The notes: generated by a model from the letters alone, not told the origin. A DNA stretch of 64,000 nucleotides from Marispirochaeta sp. (GCF_963668165.1 NZ_OY764213.1:62001-126000); one strand, 5' to 3'. Counted from the first letter of the stretch, positions 9,667 to 18,707 are shown. A program made the numbers and translations.

Positions 9667-10656
9667 TCATGGACTTTCCGGGGAAATAATCCGTCGAATC
9701 TGTTCCATCTGACTGACAGACAGAGGCCCCTTCTCCATGGACCGGGCATTCTCCAAAGCCTGCCGGCTGTTGCGGAATCCTGGAAGAGGAACGGCTGCTG
9801 GACTTTGAGCCCAGAGCCAGGCCAGGGCCCCCTGGACAAGAGTCCTTCCGTCTGCGGTAAGAATGTCCCGCAGAGCTTCCAGTTTTTTCAGAAACTCACC
9901 ATTGGGAACACCCCGACAAAAGTACCTGTTCCAGTCAAAACTCTGAGCCCGGACATCCTTGTCTGAAAAAACCGGCGGGTTTTTTCCGTACTTTCCCGAC
10001 AAAAGCCCCATGCCCAGAGGCGAACGTATCAGACCGGCCAGGCCGGCCTGAATTACCGCCTGATGCAGATCTCCGGCGGGAACAAAGAGATTGGATTCAA
10101 ATTCCAGAGCGGTTCCGTGAGGTCTTTCGGTCACCAGCGAAACAGCTTCGGGGAGATCGGTACTCCACCCGAAGGCTCTGATCCTTCCTGTTTCAGACAA
10201 TTCTTCCAGTTTGTCCAGTACCCGGAAAATCTGATCAGACGCCATGGACCAGGCATGAATTAAATAGAGATCAATATAATCAGTCCCAAGCCTTGCCAGT
10301 GAATCCTTCAAAGCCTTCTCGATATACTCGTTCGAAAGCCGGGGTTCCGCTTCGGCCTTTCTTGATTCCTCATCGAAGGGAAAGCCGAATTTGGTAGCGA
10401 TCACTACGTCTTCCCGGCGTCCCTTCAGAGCCCGGCCCAGCACTCTCTCACTATGACCGGCCCCGTAGACATCCGCCGTGTCAAAAAAGGTTACCCCTGC
10501 TTCCACGGCGGTATGAACAGCCCTGATCGATTCCTCATCATCAACCTCTCCGTAACAATCGGGGACACCGCCTAAAGAAAAGAAACCTCCCATTGGCCAG
10601 CATCCCAGCCCCAGCGCACTTACCTCAATTCCTGATTTTCCTAGTATTCGCTTCAT
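9667..10656 (-). CDS. aldo/keto reductase
   Basis: Intact 329-residue aldo/keto reductase, a TIM-barrel NADPH-dependent carbonyl reductase. Catalytic tetrad residues are visible: Asp in FFDTADVYG, Tyr in VYGAGHSE, Lys in VIATKFGF and His in LYLIHAWS. The C-terminus carries the cofactor-site segment (LPGFRNSRQALENARSMEKG). It is separated from the divergent-reading neighbours by short gaps and follows the MocR-type regulator on the same strand. Substrate is unknown. Confidence 0.92.
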   Translation of the reverse strand: MKRILGKSGIEVSALGLGCWPMGGFFSLGGVPDCYGEVDDEESIRAVHTAVEAGVTFFDTADVYGAGHSERVLGRALKGRREDVVIATKFGFPFDEESRKAEAEPRLSNEYIEKALKDSLARLGTDYIDLYLIHAWSMASDQIFRVLDKLEELSETGRIRAFGWSTDLPEAVSLVTERPHGTALEFESNLFVPAGDLHQAVIQAGLAGLIRSPLGMGLLSGKYGKNPPVFSDKDVRAQSFDWNRYFCRGVPNGEFLKKLEALRDILTADGRTLVQGALAWLWAQSPAAVPLPGFRNSRQALENARSMEKGPLSVSQMEQIRRIISPESP

Positions 10657-10774
10657 AAGAAAAGAATAGCCTCTTTACGGAATAAACAAAGGACCGATTT
10701 TTCCCTATTTCACAGGGGCCAATTTTTTCCCTCCGGTGAAAAAGCACACCACATTGCAGAGACGGATAACCGTT

Positions 10775-12169
10775 TCAACAATGATTCAGGACATCGGCCA
10801 GAATATCCACTCCACGGGAAATCTCCTCTTTATCCAGCATGCCGAAGCTGAATACCAGGATATCGGCATAATCTCCGGGGCAGCTGGTTGTGTCATGACC
10901 GAAGTAGGCAGAAAACCCGGCCTTTTCCAGCTTTTTTCTGAGGTCTTCGTCAAAAACCGTGCCGGGAAACCGGGCGGTCAGATACTGTCCGGCCCCGATG
11001 CCCAGAATTTCCACTCTTCCGGAGAAACATGCGTTAAGGCGGGCTGCGAGATGCCGGTAAAGGTGAAAGTAGTGTTTTTTTAGCCGGGACACATGAGCAT
11101 CATAGTATCCGCTGTCCATAAACCGGGCCAGAGCCAGCTGTTCCAGGTGCGGACAGGTCAGTCTGAGCCTTTCTTTCTGGAGAACGACGGATTCAACAAG
11201 TTTCTGAGGAACAATCATGTAGGCAATTTTCAATCCAGGGTACATAGTCCCGCTGAAGCTCCCGATATGAATAACTTTGTCAGGAGCCAGCAGGTAAAGA
11301 GAGCTGAGAACAGGCCCCTTGTAGATGAGCTCGCCGTCATAGTCGTTCTCGATAATCCAGGCGCCTGTACGCCGGACATAATCGATAAGTTCGATTCTCC
11401 TCTGGATCGTCATAATTCCCGACAGGGGAAAATTATGTGAGGGCGTCACCATCAGATATTTCACAGCAAGGTCCCGGGGAATCTCCCCTGTCTTCATACC
11501 CTCTTCATCCAGGGGCACCGGCAGGATTTTCCCCCCCGAGTCCAATACCAGTGTCCGCAGGCTGGGAAGCAGCGGATCTTCAATAACGCCCCAGCGGTCA
11601 TCATCTGTAAAGAGTTCCATAAGAAGCCTCACCGCCTGATGGGTTCCGGGGAATATCATTATCTGATTTTTTCGGCAGTCAATCCCTTTGCTTATTCCCA
11701 GCCAGGTTCTCAGACTTGTTTGAAGTTCCGGGATTCCGTTGGTATATCCGTAACCGAAAAGTTCATTCCGGCCGTAAAGGACCGCATCTCTCAGGCACCG
11801 GCCCCAGTGTCCCCTGGGAAAAAGGGATGCCGGAATGCCGGTTTCAAACCGGACACCTGAAACCTTCACGGATTTCTCTTCCTCCGGCTCTGATTCGTGA
11901 AGACGGGGACGAAAGGATTTCAGAACGGCACCGGAAGAAACAAAGGTTCCGGCTCCCGTCCGGCTCTCCAGATACCCTTCAATAACCAGAGTCTCGTAGA
12001 CCTCAGTAACCAGATTACGGGAAATACCATGATCCCGGGCAAAGCGACGGCTTGAAGGCAGCCTGTAGCCGGGAAGAAGTTCACCACTGACGATTCTGAG
12101 CTGCAGCTGTTCATAAAGCTGACGGGACAGAGGAATCGGCGACTCACGATTCAGCTGAAAAAAAATCAT
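10775..12169 (-). CDS. MocR/GabR-type regulator (wHTH plus aminotransferase fold)
   Basis: A 464-residue fusion of a GntR winged helix (residues 1-75, PIPLSRQLYEQLQLRIVSGE, LPSSRRFARDHGISRNLV) and a class I aminotransferase-like domain. Members sense PLP or PLP-amino acid adducts. The pyridine-nitrogen aspartate region is kept (IIENDYDGELIY), but the usual Schiff-base lysine motif SFSK is SFSG here (Gly near residue 305), so covalent PLP binding should be lost. The gene may regulate the neighbouring aldo/keto reductase. Full length and no frameshift, so the change is a substitution and not decay. Confidence 0.9.
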   Translation of the reverse strand: MIFFQLNRESPIPLSRQLYEQLQLRIVSGELLPGYRLPSSRRFARDHGISRNLVTEVYETLVIEGYLESRTGAGTFVSSGAVLKSFRPRLHESEPEEEKSVKVSGVRFETGIPASLFPRGHWGRCLRDAVLYGRNELFGYGYTNGIPELQTSLRTWLGISKGIDCRKNQIMIFPGTHQAVRLLMELFTDDDRWGVIEDPLLPSLRTLVLDSGGKILPVPLDEEGMKTGEIPRDLAVKYLMVTPSHNFPLSGIMTIQRRIELIDYVRRTGAWIIENDYDGELIYKGPVLSSLYLLAPDKVIHIGSFSGTMYPGLKIAYMIVPQKLVESVVLQKERLRLTCPHLEQLALARFMDSGYYDAHVSRLKKHYFHLYRHLAARLNACFSGRVEILGIGAGQYLTARFPGTVFDEDLRKKLEKAGFSAYFGHDTTSCPGDYADILVFSFGMLDKEEISRGVDILADVLNHC

Positions 12170-12209
12170 ACAACCGATTATACAAAAAACAAAAAAAGCA
12201 AACCACCGT

Positions 12210-12337
12210 TTATCCCGCCTGAACCAATCCTTTCACCGTAAAAAGAAGTCCGGCCGTCAGATATCCCGAAACAGGAATCAGTAGTGTTCCCAACAAAATT
12301 CTGGAAACCAGAAATGAAGAAAGATCCGAATCGATAG
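12210..12337 (-). pseudogene. C-terminal stub of a membrane protein
   Basis: The frame reads DSDLSSFLVSRILLGTLLIP, VSGYLTAGLLFTVKGLVQAG and stop, about 40 residues of hydrophobic membrane-protein character. Its 5' part is missing beyond the 26-bp repeat at 12338. The family is not recognised. Confidence 0.45.
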
Positions 12338-12363
12338 GAAAAGTTATATTTTCTGTCAAATAG
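12338..12363. repeat. 26-bp junction repeat, copy 2
   Basis: Identical to 9041-9066. Here it interrupts a membrane-protein frame, as copy 1 interrupts a reductase frame. Sequences outside the 26 bases are unrelated. Confidence 0.85.
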
Positions 12364-12662
12364 ATTTCCTTCGGAAATGGCTGTTTTCGGAAAGAATTCA
12401 CTGTGAGCTTCTATATTTACTCTGAATAAGAGTTTCATCAGGCATCAAAGATTGGAAAATATGCACTTGATAGGGAAATTACTCTTTTTTTCTTGATTTC
12501 GCCCATTTCCCGTGTACAACTCACCCTTGAAAAAAGGTGAAAGAGAAAAAATCATTAATCAATGGAGTTCCAATCGACACCAGTGAAGACGAACTGCCTT
12601 AACAGAAACTGACACATTATTATATACATAGAGATGTTTGCTGGCGCTTCAAAGATCGCCAC
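12364..12662. other. non-coding stretch
   Basis: About 300 AT-rich bases between the membrane-protein stub and the first long repeat unit. I see no gene, hairpin or clear promoter in it. Confidence 0.5.
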
Positions 12663-12919
12663 ATAACCTCAAGGATTGAGTCGACCTTCACGGTCGATTC
12701 AATCCAATGTTCAAGAAGCCCTGATCACCAGTATAGCTTCTTATTAATGGGAAATGCTCGCCGGTTTCTAGTGGAAGACAAATGGCACGTGGGAAAAAAC
12801 AGCGTAGCCACCACCTGTGAGTCTGGACCTCTGCTGATGAATAGCAGCAGATCAGAAGTGTACAGCCAGGAGGAAAAGAAGGATTCTTCTGCTTCTTTGG
12901 ATACAGCTGTCCCTGACAG
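12663..12919 (+). repeat. long interspersed repeat unit, copy 1
   Basis: Begins with ATAACCTCAAGGATTGAG and the hairpin GGATTGAGTCGACC-TTCAC-GGTCGATTCAATCC (14-bp stem with one G-U pair, ending 12705). It then runs through AATGTTCAAGAAGCCCTGAT, CTTATTAATGGGAAATGCTC and GATGAATAGCAGCAGATCAG to about 12919. The whole unit recurs at 39669-39919, with shorter versions at 37470, 47362 and 59875. It contains no gene. Its right end abuts the decayed 3' end of a tyrosine recombinase. Confidence 0.88.
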
Positions 12920-12934
12920 TTGTCGTCACCGGTG

Positions 12935-13523
12935 CTAAATTGCAGGAAGATTTAAACCGTTGTTGACAATTCCGGCTTTCTTCACTGCGCGGGCGAGCGC
13001 CCCTTGCACGCTGGCCCGATTCATCGGGGTTGTTGCGGTTGCTCCTCCGGTATGTCCCCTCCCCAGGGCAGGAAAGATGAGCTGCCGGTTGGATGTGTAA
13101 TGCTTCCTGCAGGCGAAGCCCGCAGGAGTAGACGGTGGCGAAGAAAACAAAGTTGTGGAAGGTGGTGACGCAGGAGAAGATGTGATGGATCGTCTTTCGG
13201 AACGGGATGTGCGGCAGACGCTCCTCTTTTTGAGCTTTGAGGATGGAAAGGAGTTTCCATTCGCGGTGACACACGTGGAGATAGTAGAACCTGACAGCGC
13301 AATACGAGAGATTGAGGGTCTTGGGGGCCCACTGACTCTCATTCCTGCGAAAGAGGAAGTAGTCTTCCAGTTCCTGTTCGCTGATCGCTTCAGGGTTTTT
13401 CCGGCAGTGAGCGGTCAGTTGCCGGACAGCTCGCGTGTAGGCCTGTTGTGTTCTGCTGCTCTTGCCGTTGATCCGGAGCTTGCGGACCATTTTTGCGTAC
13501 CAATCGTGGTTTTCTTTTGTCAT
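12935..13523 (-). pseudogene. tyrosine recombinase (phage-integrase family), deleted and frameshifted
   Basis: The N-terminal part is intact: ATG at 13523 preceded by GGAGG, then a SAM-like DNA-binding domain (LRINGKSSRTQQAYTRAVRQ) and the start of the catalytic domain (FFATVYSCGLRLQEALHI, with the first catalytic Arg). After that the frame changes and the central catalytic region is missing; FPALGRGHTGGATATTPM and SVQGALARAVKKAGI follow, and the HxxR...Y C-terminus is absent. Enzymes with this signature typically accompany IS91-type transposases. It is inactive. An integron integrase was considered, but the sequence style fits the IS91-associated group better. Confidence 0.82.
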
Positions 13524-13671
13524 ACTGTTCCTCCAATACAATGAGTAGAAAAACTATGACAAATTGGGTACGATTTTCCTAATGGTACATCCGGCCGCGA
13601 AGCGGCTTTCTTGAACAAAAAGTTGGAGCAGATTTGTCTTTTGTCACGGTTCTTGCAGTGCAAGAACACAC

Positions 13672-13704
13672 GCCAGCTTAACGGTTTGCAGCTCAACTGG
13701 GTGT
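13672..13704 (+). repeat. 33-bp repeat, copy 1
   Basis: GCCAGCTTAACGGTTTGCAG followed by CTCAAC, matching 47608-47640 with three differences. It lies just left of the IS1634 remnant and right of the palindrome GTTCTTGCAGTGCAAGAAC (13649-13667). Confidence 0.7.
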
Positions 13705-13722
13705 TATGCTGATAAAGAACAT

Positions 13723-14552
13723 ATATACCCGACCTTCCGCACCTGTTCCAATAAAAACAGCGATTTAGGAGCCGAAAACAACTAAACAGATTTCTAGTAT
13801 TAATCATTTTAATCTGTGAAAGACTGATATTCTGGAGGGGCAGATGAAATCCGGAGCAAACGTCAGCATTTCGCGGATAGATCATCTCGGTCTGGTAGCC
13901 GGTATGTGCGAAAAAATCGGGCTTGTTGATACCATAAACTCGTACATCAAAAAACCACAGCGAAAAGTCAGTGTCGGCAACGCGGTTAAAGCGATGGTTC
14001 TTAATGGTTTGGGGGTTACCGGTCGGGCGCTGTATCATACGCCGGAATTCTTCCGGAGAAAAGCAGTCGATACTCTGGTCGGTTCCGGAATACGTGCGAA
14101 AGATTTGCACGATGACAGTCTGGGAACCGCTCTGGATGCGCTGTATGATGAGGGCATCACGGAGTTATTTTACAATATTGCTGCCAAGGCTCTGAAAACC
14201 CAGGGCATTGAGTATCGATTTGTTCACCTTGATTCAACTACCTTCAGCCTTCATGGAGAATACTCCGATGAGAGCTCAGAACATGAACAGGTAGTAACCA
14301 TAACAAAGGGGCGGTCCAAGGATCGGGCGCCGGACCTGAATCAGGTGGTAACAACCCTCATGTGTTCACATCGCTCGACAATTCGCTGGGTGCTCCAGTT
14401 TTTTGTCGATCTGTCGATAATCCACCTTGGCGAGAGTCCTCCTCAGGCAGCTAATCTTGATGACCGGCATATTACAGTCATTGAATCATTGGATGAAGAA
14501 TACGAAAAAATATATTTTTTACGGTAGGCGGTGCGGAATGTGGGGTATATGT
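13723..14552 (+). mobile_element. IS1634-family element, internally deleted
   Basis: Imperfect terminal inverted repeats bound the unit: ATATACCC-ACCTTCCGCACC on the left (13723-13748) and ATATACCCCACATTCCGCACC on the right, read from the opposite strand (14526-14552). The enclosed transposase frame lacks its central catalytic part. The ends look usable, so it could be moved in trans by a full-length relative. Confidence 0.65.
13844..14527 (+). pseudogene. IS1634-family transposase with in-frame internal deletion
   Basis: The 227-residue frame joins the N-terminal DUF4277 region (RIDHLGLVAGMCEKIGLVD, KAMVLNGLGVTGRALYHTPE, DDSLGTALDALYDEGI and the first DDE strand HLDSTTFSLHGEY) to a short C-terminal end (IRWVLQFFVDLSIIHLGE, LDEEYEKIYFL). 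Full-length relatives have roughly 550 residues, so about 300 central residues with two catalytic acids are missing, the join falling near 14375. GGAGGGG precedes the ATG. No activity is expected, although the product could be made. Confidence 0.8.
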
Positions 14553-14572
14553 ATTGAAAAAAAGTTTAAGGC

Positions 14573-14594
14573 GATATATATCATAGTATATATC
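14573..14594 (+). promoter_or_regulatory. putative VapBC operator
   Basis: GATATATA-TCATAG-TATATATC is a perfect eight-base inverted repeat ending 20 bases before the vapB start. A TTGAAA at 14554-14559 could serve as -35. AbrB-type antitoxins usually bind such a palindrome with the toxin as co-repressor. Confidence 0.55.
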
Positions 14595-14614
14595 ACAATC
14601 CAGGAGGGTATGAT

Positions 14615-14842
14615 ATGGATACCGCAAAAATCTTTGAAAATGGCCGAAGCCAGGCTATACGACTACCAAAAGAATATAGATTCTCAGGTGATGATGTATT
14701 TATCAAGAAAATTGACGACGTGGTAATGCTTATACCAAAAGATAAAGTCTGGAAGATCTTTCATGAATCTTTAGATAAATTCTCAGAGGATATGGTATTC
14801 TCGAGAGATCAAGAAGTTCCACAAGAACGAGAGTCGTTATAG
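14615..14842 (+). CDS. vapB: VapB-type antitoxin (AbrB/SpoVT fold)
   Basis: A 75-residue antitoxin. The N-terminal 45 residues form the swapped-hairpin DNA-binding fold (KIFENGRSQAIRLPKEYRF), and the acidic C-terminal tail (HESLDKFSEDMVFSRDQEVP) is the usual toxin-neutralising part. AGGAGGG precedes the start, and its stop codon directly abuts the vapC ATG. A perfect palindrome upstream fits autoregulation. The pair sits directly behind an IS1634 remnant and ahead of a large secreted protein gene. Confidence 0.88.
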   Translation: MDTAKIFENGRSQAIRLPKEYRFSGDDVFIKKIDDVVMLIPKDKVWKIFHESLDKFSEDMVFSRDQEVPQERESL

Positions 14843-15250
14843 ATGAAGTATCTGCTTGATACCAATATTTGCATATACATCTTAAATAACAAATATCGAA
14901 GCATTCTGGATCGTATCGAGAATGAAGGAATTGAAAAAATTGCCTTATCCACTATGACAATTGCTGAATTAGCTCTTGGAGTGGAAAAAAGTCAAAAAAA
15001 GGATAAAAACAAAATTGCGCTAATGGAATTCCTTCTCCCATTTAGCATACTGGATTTCAATCAGAATGATGCTTATTCCTACGCAAAGATCAGAGCTGAT
15101 TTAGAGAAGAAGGGAAATATAATAGGAAATATGGATCTTCTAATTGGTTCTCAAGCTTTAAGTCGTGGATTGTGTTTAGTAACAAACAATGAAAAAGAAT
15201 TTGAAAGAATTGAAAGAATAGAAATAGAGAATTGGATAACGAAGATATAA
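14843..15250 (+). CDS. vapC: VapC-type PIN-domain ribonuclease toxin
   Basis: A 135-residue PIN-domain toxin that would cleave a specific tRNA or rRNA site when free of VapB. Metal-binding acids are Asp6 in YLLDTN, Glu42 in IAELALG and Asp98 in GNMDLLIG; VTNNEKEF near 115 replaces the usual TNNxxxF end. All key residues are kept, so it should be active. It starts without a gap after vapB. The 3' part resembles the broken copy at 52661-52780. Confidence 0.92.
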   Translation: MKYLLDTNICIYILNNKYRSILDRIENEGIEKIALSTMTIAELALGVEKSQKKDKNKIALMEFLLPFSILDFNQNDAYSYAKIRADLEKKGNIIGNMDLLIGSQALSRGLCLVTNNEKEFERIERIEIENWITKI

Positions 15251-15323
15251 AAAGCTTAATTTTAGAAAAGAAAAACGCCTTATAATAAGGTGATCAAATA
15301 TACAAATTTATGAAGAGGAATAA

Positions 15324-18068
15324 ATGAGAATTCAGCTCTTTTTATTGTTCTCAATATTGTATTTCGCGGTTTTAGCAAATATCTCAGCTCAGGAAAACAG
15401 ACTCTTTGAAGATGGGAATATACGGATCCTAATTCCAAATTACGTTGTCCCCGATCATGACATCACGATAACGGGTGCAGATATAGCAGATGAATCCTCG
15501 CGTAAAGTGGATGAAATTCGTGCATTTGAGTATCTCCGTCATCTCGATCGGCAAAACTACTATCACCCGGTCGACTTCGGCGATCTGCTGACGGACAGCT
15601 GGGAAGGCAAAGAAATCCCCTGGCAGGATGTCCCGCTCTATTTCTCTCGCGAAGCCCGGGAGGCATTATTTATCGAAGGTATTCGGGAAAACGACCAGGA
15701 CAAGCTGAGAAAAGCTCTCGCCGCCGCCCCCGATACTCAAGAGCTGATTGATTCCGTACGCATCTTCGGACAAAGCGCTCTGGTCTATGCGGCGGTCAAC
15801 GGCCAATACGAAGTATTTGCCTTACTGCTGGATCAGGGAGCGGATTATTCCCGGGTACTGGATGATTTTGATAATTTCCCGCTGCGACCTGCGGATCTCA
15901 CGTCCCGGGAAAAAGCCGAACTGCAGCACACGAAAAACAAACTGGTCTACCTGATTGCCTGGCACCATTTTTATCTGGAAACCGGAGCCTCGCTCGACAA
16001 CAATCCCGTAGTCAACGAAGAAATGATCTCCAGATTGACGGCGGAAAGGGCTGATTTTGATGTCGAGAATTTCGACCGGGAAATGGTCCGGCTGACGCTC
16101 TACAGTGAAAGAGTACTGGACCTTTTCCGCCGATACAATATCCTGTATGAACAGGGAGAGCCGGATATCAACGCTGAGATGTTTGACGACTTCTTTACTC
16201 TGATCGCAGCTTACCTGGGGGAATTTGAAGATACTGCCGATCTTGATCTCACGGCCTTAATCGCTGAGGTCAAAGCAGGATACGAAAGTCAGGGCGCTTT
16301 TGTCCACAAAAAAATCTTTCTGTCTCAGCCTCTTTACTGGCAGCTCAATCTCTTTAACTATGACAGTCAGACCGTTATGAAAATCTACGAACTCCTGCAG
16401 ACAGCCCAGCAGAAAGTATTAATAAATCTTAACCTCTCCGACTCCCAACAGGTCTACCTGACCGACCGGGAAGTAGCGGTTTTTCAGGAGATGGCCGTAA
16501 TACTGTCTGGCCGGGACATAACAGACAGAGAACGTTATCAATCGGCAATCATCAATACGGTAGAATTGCTGCGGCATCTGGATCAGGGTCTCTACCAGTA
16601 TATCAACGGAGAAGAACTGACGGGAGAAAGACTGCTTCGGGATCTGATGTACGGCATCACCGATATCGGCCCTCAATATATAATGGACATCAATACTCAG
16701 GTAATCAGGAGTGCCCGGACGATCGGCAGCACTCCGATCATCAATGCTTCACTGGCAAACATAGCCCTGCTCTCTCCGGAAGCGGCCATGGTTTATCAGG
16801 ATTATCTGGGCGAGTATTCGCAGGTTATGGGAATGGGTGACATTGCCTTCGGGCAAAATCTGACCGGGCTGTTGTCCGGACAGACGGATATAGCTTCGCT
16901 GATGTCCGGAGCGGGATTATCCTATTCCAAACAGTTATTCATGGCCCATGATCTGCAGGGTATCATGGGACTGAGCAATGCCTTTACTTCCGATGCTGAC
17001 TTAAGCGCCTATATGTATGATCAGTGTGCGCGTGAAATGTCAGCTACCATTATGGATCGTGGAGAAGAAGGCTACTGTCTGGGAGGCAGTGATCCTGCAG
17101 GTCTGGCCCTTAATACCACACTGGATATAGCATCATGTTTTGTCGACCCCTGGACATCTATTTCAGTGTCCGTAATAACAGGGGATTCTACATTTGAAGG
17201 GACTGTCGGTGCTGTAACTTCTGCAGGCAAACTTCATCCGGCAGTATACACTGTATTAACTACAGCTTGTGTGGCAGGTGCTGTCGACAATGGACTACAG
17301 GGTCTTGCTCAGGGCAACTATCCGACAATGAGTGAGGTAGAAAGACAGGCCAAAATCAATTACCATGCAGCAAGAGTTGATCAACTCAACGGTCAAATAA
17401 GAACAATTGATAAAGACATAAAAGATACACAGGGCAGAATCAACCAAAATAATAATACAATACAGGGCATCAAAGAAGATCCGAATGCAACACAAGATGA
17501 CAAAAATAAACAAGCAGAACTGGAACAAAAGAACAAAGAGGAGAGACAAAGACTGCAAAAACTACAGCAGGAAAAAGAAAAGAAAGAAAAAGAAAGAACC
17601 GATAACGAACAGAAAAAAAGAGATCTGGAACAGTACGATCCTACCACTACCTGCCCCAGAGGTCCTGACGACGAAGAAATGACCTTAGCCCAAAGACTAC
17701 AGCTTATTCAAGAATTGGGATCAACTCTACAGGCATTTATCAAACTGGGATTGAGAGTTCCACCCTGGCTGATCTCCGCCTTCGACGGCGCCCTGGGCAG
17801 ACACCATATCCCGGAAAGGGATCCCGGCTGTATCGACTGGCCGCAGGGATACATCCCGCCGGAAAAACTGCCTCCCCTGAAGATTGAAAAACCGGAACCT
17901 CAATGTATCGACTGGGGTCAGGATTACATAGATCCTGAACTGTTGCCGCAGATAGAAATAGAGGAACCTATCAATCCTGCCATGGGACCGACCATCGGCC
18001 CGGACGGTAGTACGATCGAAGCCCTGCTCGAGTTTAGAAACCTGTACCGGACAGAAGAAGAAAATTAA
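15324..18068 (+). CDS. large secreted protein with ankyrin-like, coiled-coil and tail-repeat regions; function unknown
   Basis: 914 residues, not assigned to a known family. A Sec signal peptide is clear (MRIQLFLLFSILYFAVL, cleavage after SAQ near 23). Residues about 145-175 read like an ankyrin repeat (QSALVYAAVNGQYEVFALLL). Residues 450-640 are Gly/Ser-rich with a hydrophobic patch (AVYTVLTTACVAGAVDNGLQ). A strongly charged coiled coil spans about 683-772. The tail has two 20-residue repeats starting CIDW and containing Y-I-x-PE-x-LP (about 834-880). Base composition drops in the coiled-coil segment. GAAGAGG precedes the ATG. It follows VapBC, and nothing in its frame looks broken. A secreted effector, adhesin or polymorphic-toxin-like carrier are possibilities, none proven. 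Confidence 0.75.
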   Translation: MRIQLFLLFSILYFAVLANISAQENRLFEDGNIRILIPNYVVPDHDITITGADIADESSRKVDEIRAFEYLRHLDRQNYYHPVDFGDLLTDSWEGKEIPWQDVPLYFSREAREALFIEGIRENDQDKLRKALAAAPDTQELIDSVRIFGQSALVYAAVNGQYEVFALLLDQGADYSRVLDDFDNFPLRPADLTSREKAELQHTKNKLVYLIAWHHFYLETGASLDNNPVVNEEMISRLTAERADFDVENFDREMVRLTLYSERVLDLFRRYNILYEQGEPDINAEMFDDFFTLIAAYLGEFEDTADLDLTALIAEVKAGYESQGAFVHKKIFLSQPLYWQLNLFNYDSQTVMKIYELLQTAQQKVLINLNLSDSQQVYLTDREVAVFQEMAVILSGRDITDRERYQSAIINTVELLRHLDQGLYQYINGEELTGERLLRDLMYGITDIGPQYIMDINTQVIRSARTIGSTPIINASLANIALLSPEAAMVYQDYLGEYSQVMGMGDIAFGQNLTGLLSGQTDIASLMSGAGLSYSKQLFMAHDLQGIMGLSNAFTSDADLSAYMYDQCAREMSATIMDRGEEGYCLGGSDPAGLALNTTLDIASCFVDPWTSISVSVITGDSTFEGTVGAVTSAGKLHPAVYTVLTTACVAGAVDNGLQGLAQGNYPTMSEVERQAKINYHAARVDQLNGQIRTIDKDIKDTQGRINQNNNTIQGIKEDPNATQDDKNKQAELEQKNKEERQRLQKLQQEKEKKEKERTDNEQKKRDLEQYDPTTTCPRGPDDEEMTLAQRLQLIQELGSTLQAFIKLGLRVPPWLISAFDGALGRHHIPERDPGCIDWPQGYIPPEKLPPLKIEKPEPQCIDWGQDYIDPELLPQIEIEEPINPAMGPTIGPDGSTIEALLEFRNLYRTEEEN

Positions 18069-18299
18069 GACTGCGGATTAAAAGGCTTCGGAGGCTGTGG
18101 ATGAAGTAGTGTTCAGAATGTTGTTTAGGTTTTTAGAAAGGACAGCCTGCCCCTGCGTAGCCGATTCCTGAGTATTCGCCGGCACTCAGTGTTCGGCAAG
18201 TGTACCGGTTGTTAGTTATCGAACTATCTAAGGATAGCCTAGGCGGGCAAGCAAAAAGTAGAGGCAGCTGACCCTTCACAGCAAATTATAGCGAAGTCA
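18069..18299. other. non-coding stretch
   Basis: No gene or clear terminator seen directly behind the 914-residue protein gene. The segment around 18185-18225 (GCCGGCACTCAGTGTTCGGC) can form a short imperfect hairpin. Confidence 0.4.
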
Positions 18300-18480
18300 A
18301 ATCACTACACTTTGCCCCGAATTTAATATGGAAATATTCGAGATAATAAATGAAACATATATTGATACAAGATACCCTTCAGGCTTAGGTTTGCAGCCAA
18401 ATGGAATACCCCCGATCGATGAAGCAAAAGAATTTATTATATTAACCAATAGCATTTTTAGTGAAAAAAAAGGTAATTGA
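18300..18480 (+). pseudogene. HEPN-domain protein, C-terminal fragment
   Basis: The frame reads CPEFNMEIFEIINETYIDTR then YPSGLGLQPNGIPPIDEAKE and ends EKKGN. The YIDTRYP motif with the following helix is typical of the C-terminus of small HEPN proteins, which commonly pair with minimal nucleotidyltransferases as toxin-antitoxin modules. The N-terminal helices and any partner gene are missing. Assignment rests on about 45 residues. Confidence 0.5.
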
Positions 18481-18600
18481 AAAATCCTCATAACGGTGTT
18501 GATGAATCAATAATGTAGATAGCATGAAACGATACATCCTAAGAAAGGGAATGGTTGAATAGCAGAAGAAATATAGTGGGAAATGATATGAAACGAAGAT

Positions 18601-18637
18601 ATAACCTCAAGGATTGAGTCGACCTTCACGGTCGATT
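18601..18637 (+). repeat. hairpin repeat, truncated copy 2
   Basis: ATAACCTCAAGGATTGAGTC through GGTCGATT, after which the repeat breaks off into the terminator of the sugar island. It marks the left edge of that island. Confidence 0.85.
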
Positions 18638-18682
18638 AGCCTCCTCTTTTTTCGAACATTTCAAAAAGAGGGGCTAATTTTT
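18636..18682 (+). terminator. bidirectional intrinsic terminator
   Basis: TTAGCCTCCTCTTTTT (18636-18651) pairs with AAAAAGAGGGGCTAA (18663-18677), followed by TTTTT on the plus strand. Because the stem starts and ends in A/T runs it can also stop minus-strand transcription coming out of the dehydrogenase gene that ends at 18708. Confidence 0.75.
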
Positions 18683-18707
18683 GACTCAGTTATCATCTCT
18701 GATATCC

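Noticed and set aside
12935..13523. Active integrase driving the repeats
   Set aside because: The gene lacks the central catalytic region and the HxxR...Y end and changes frame, so it cannot be active.
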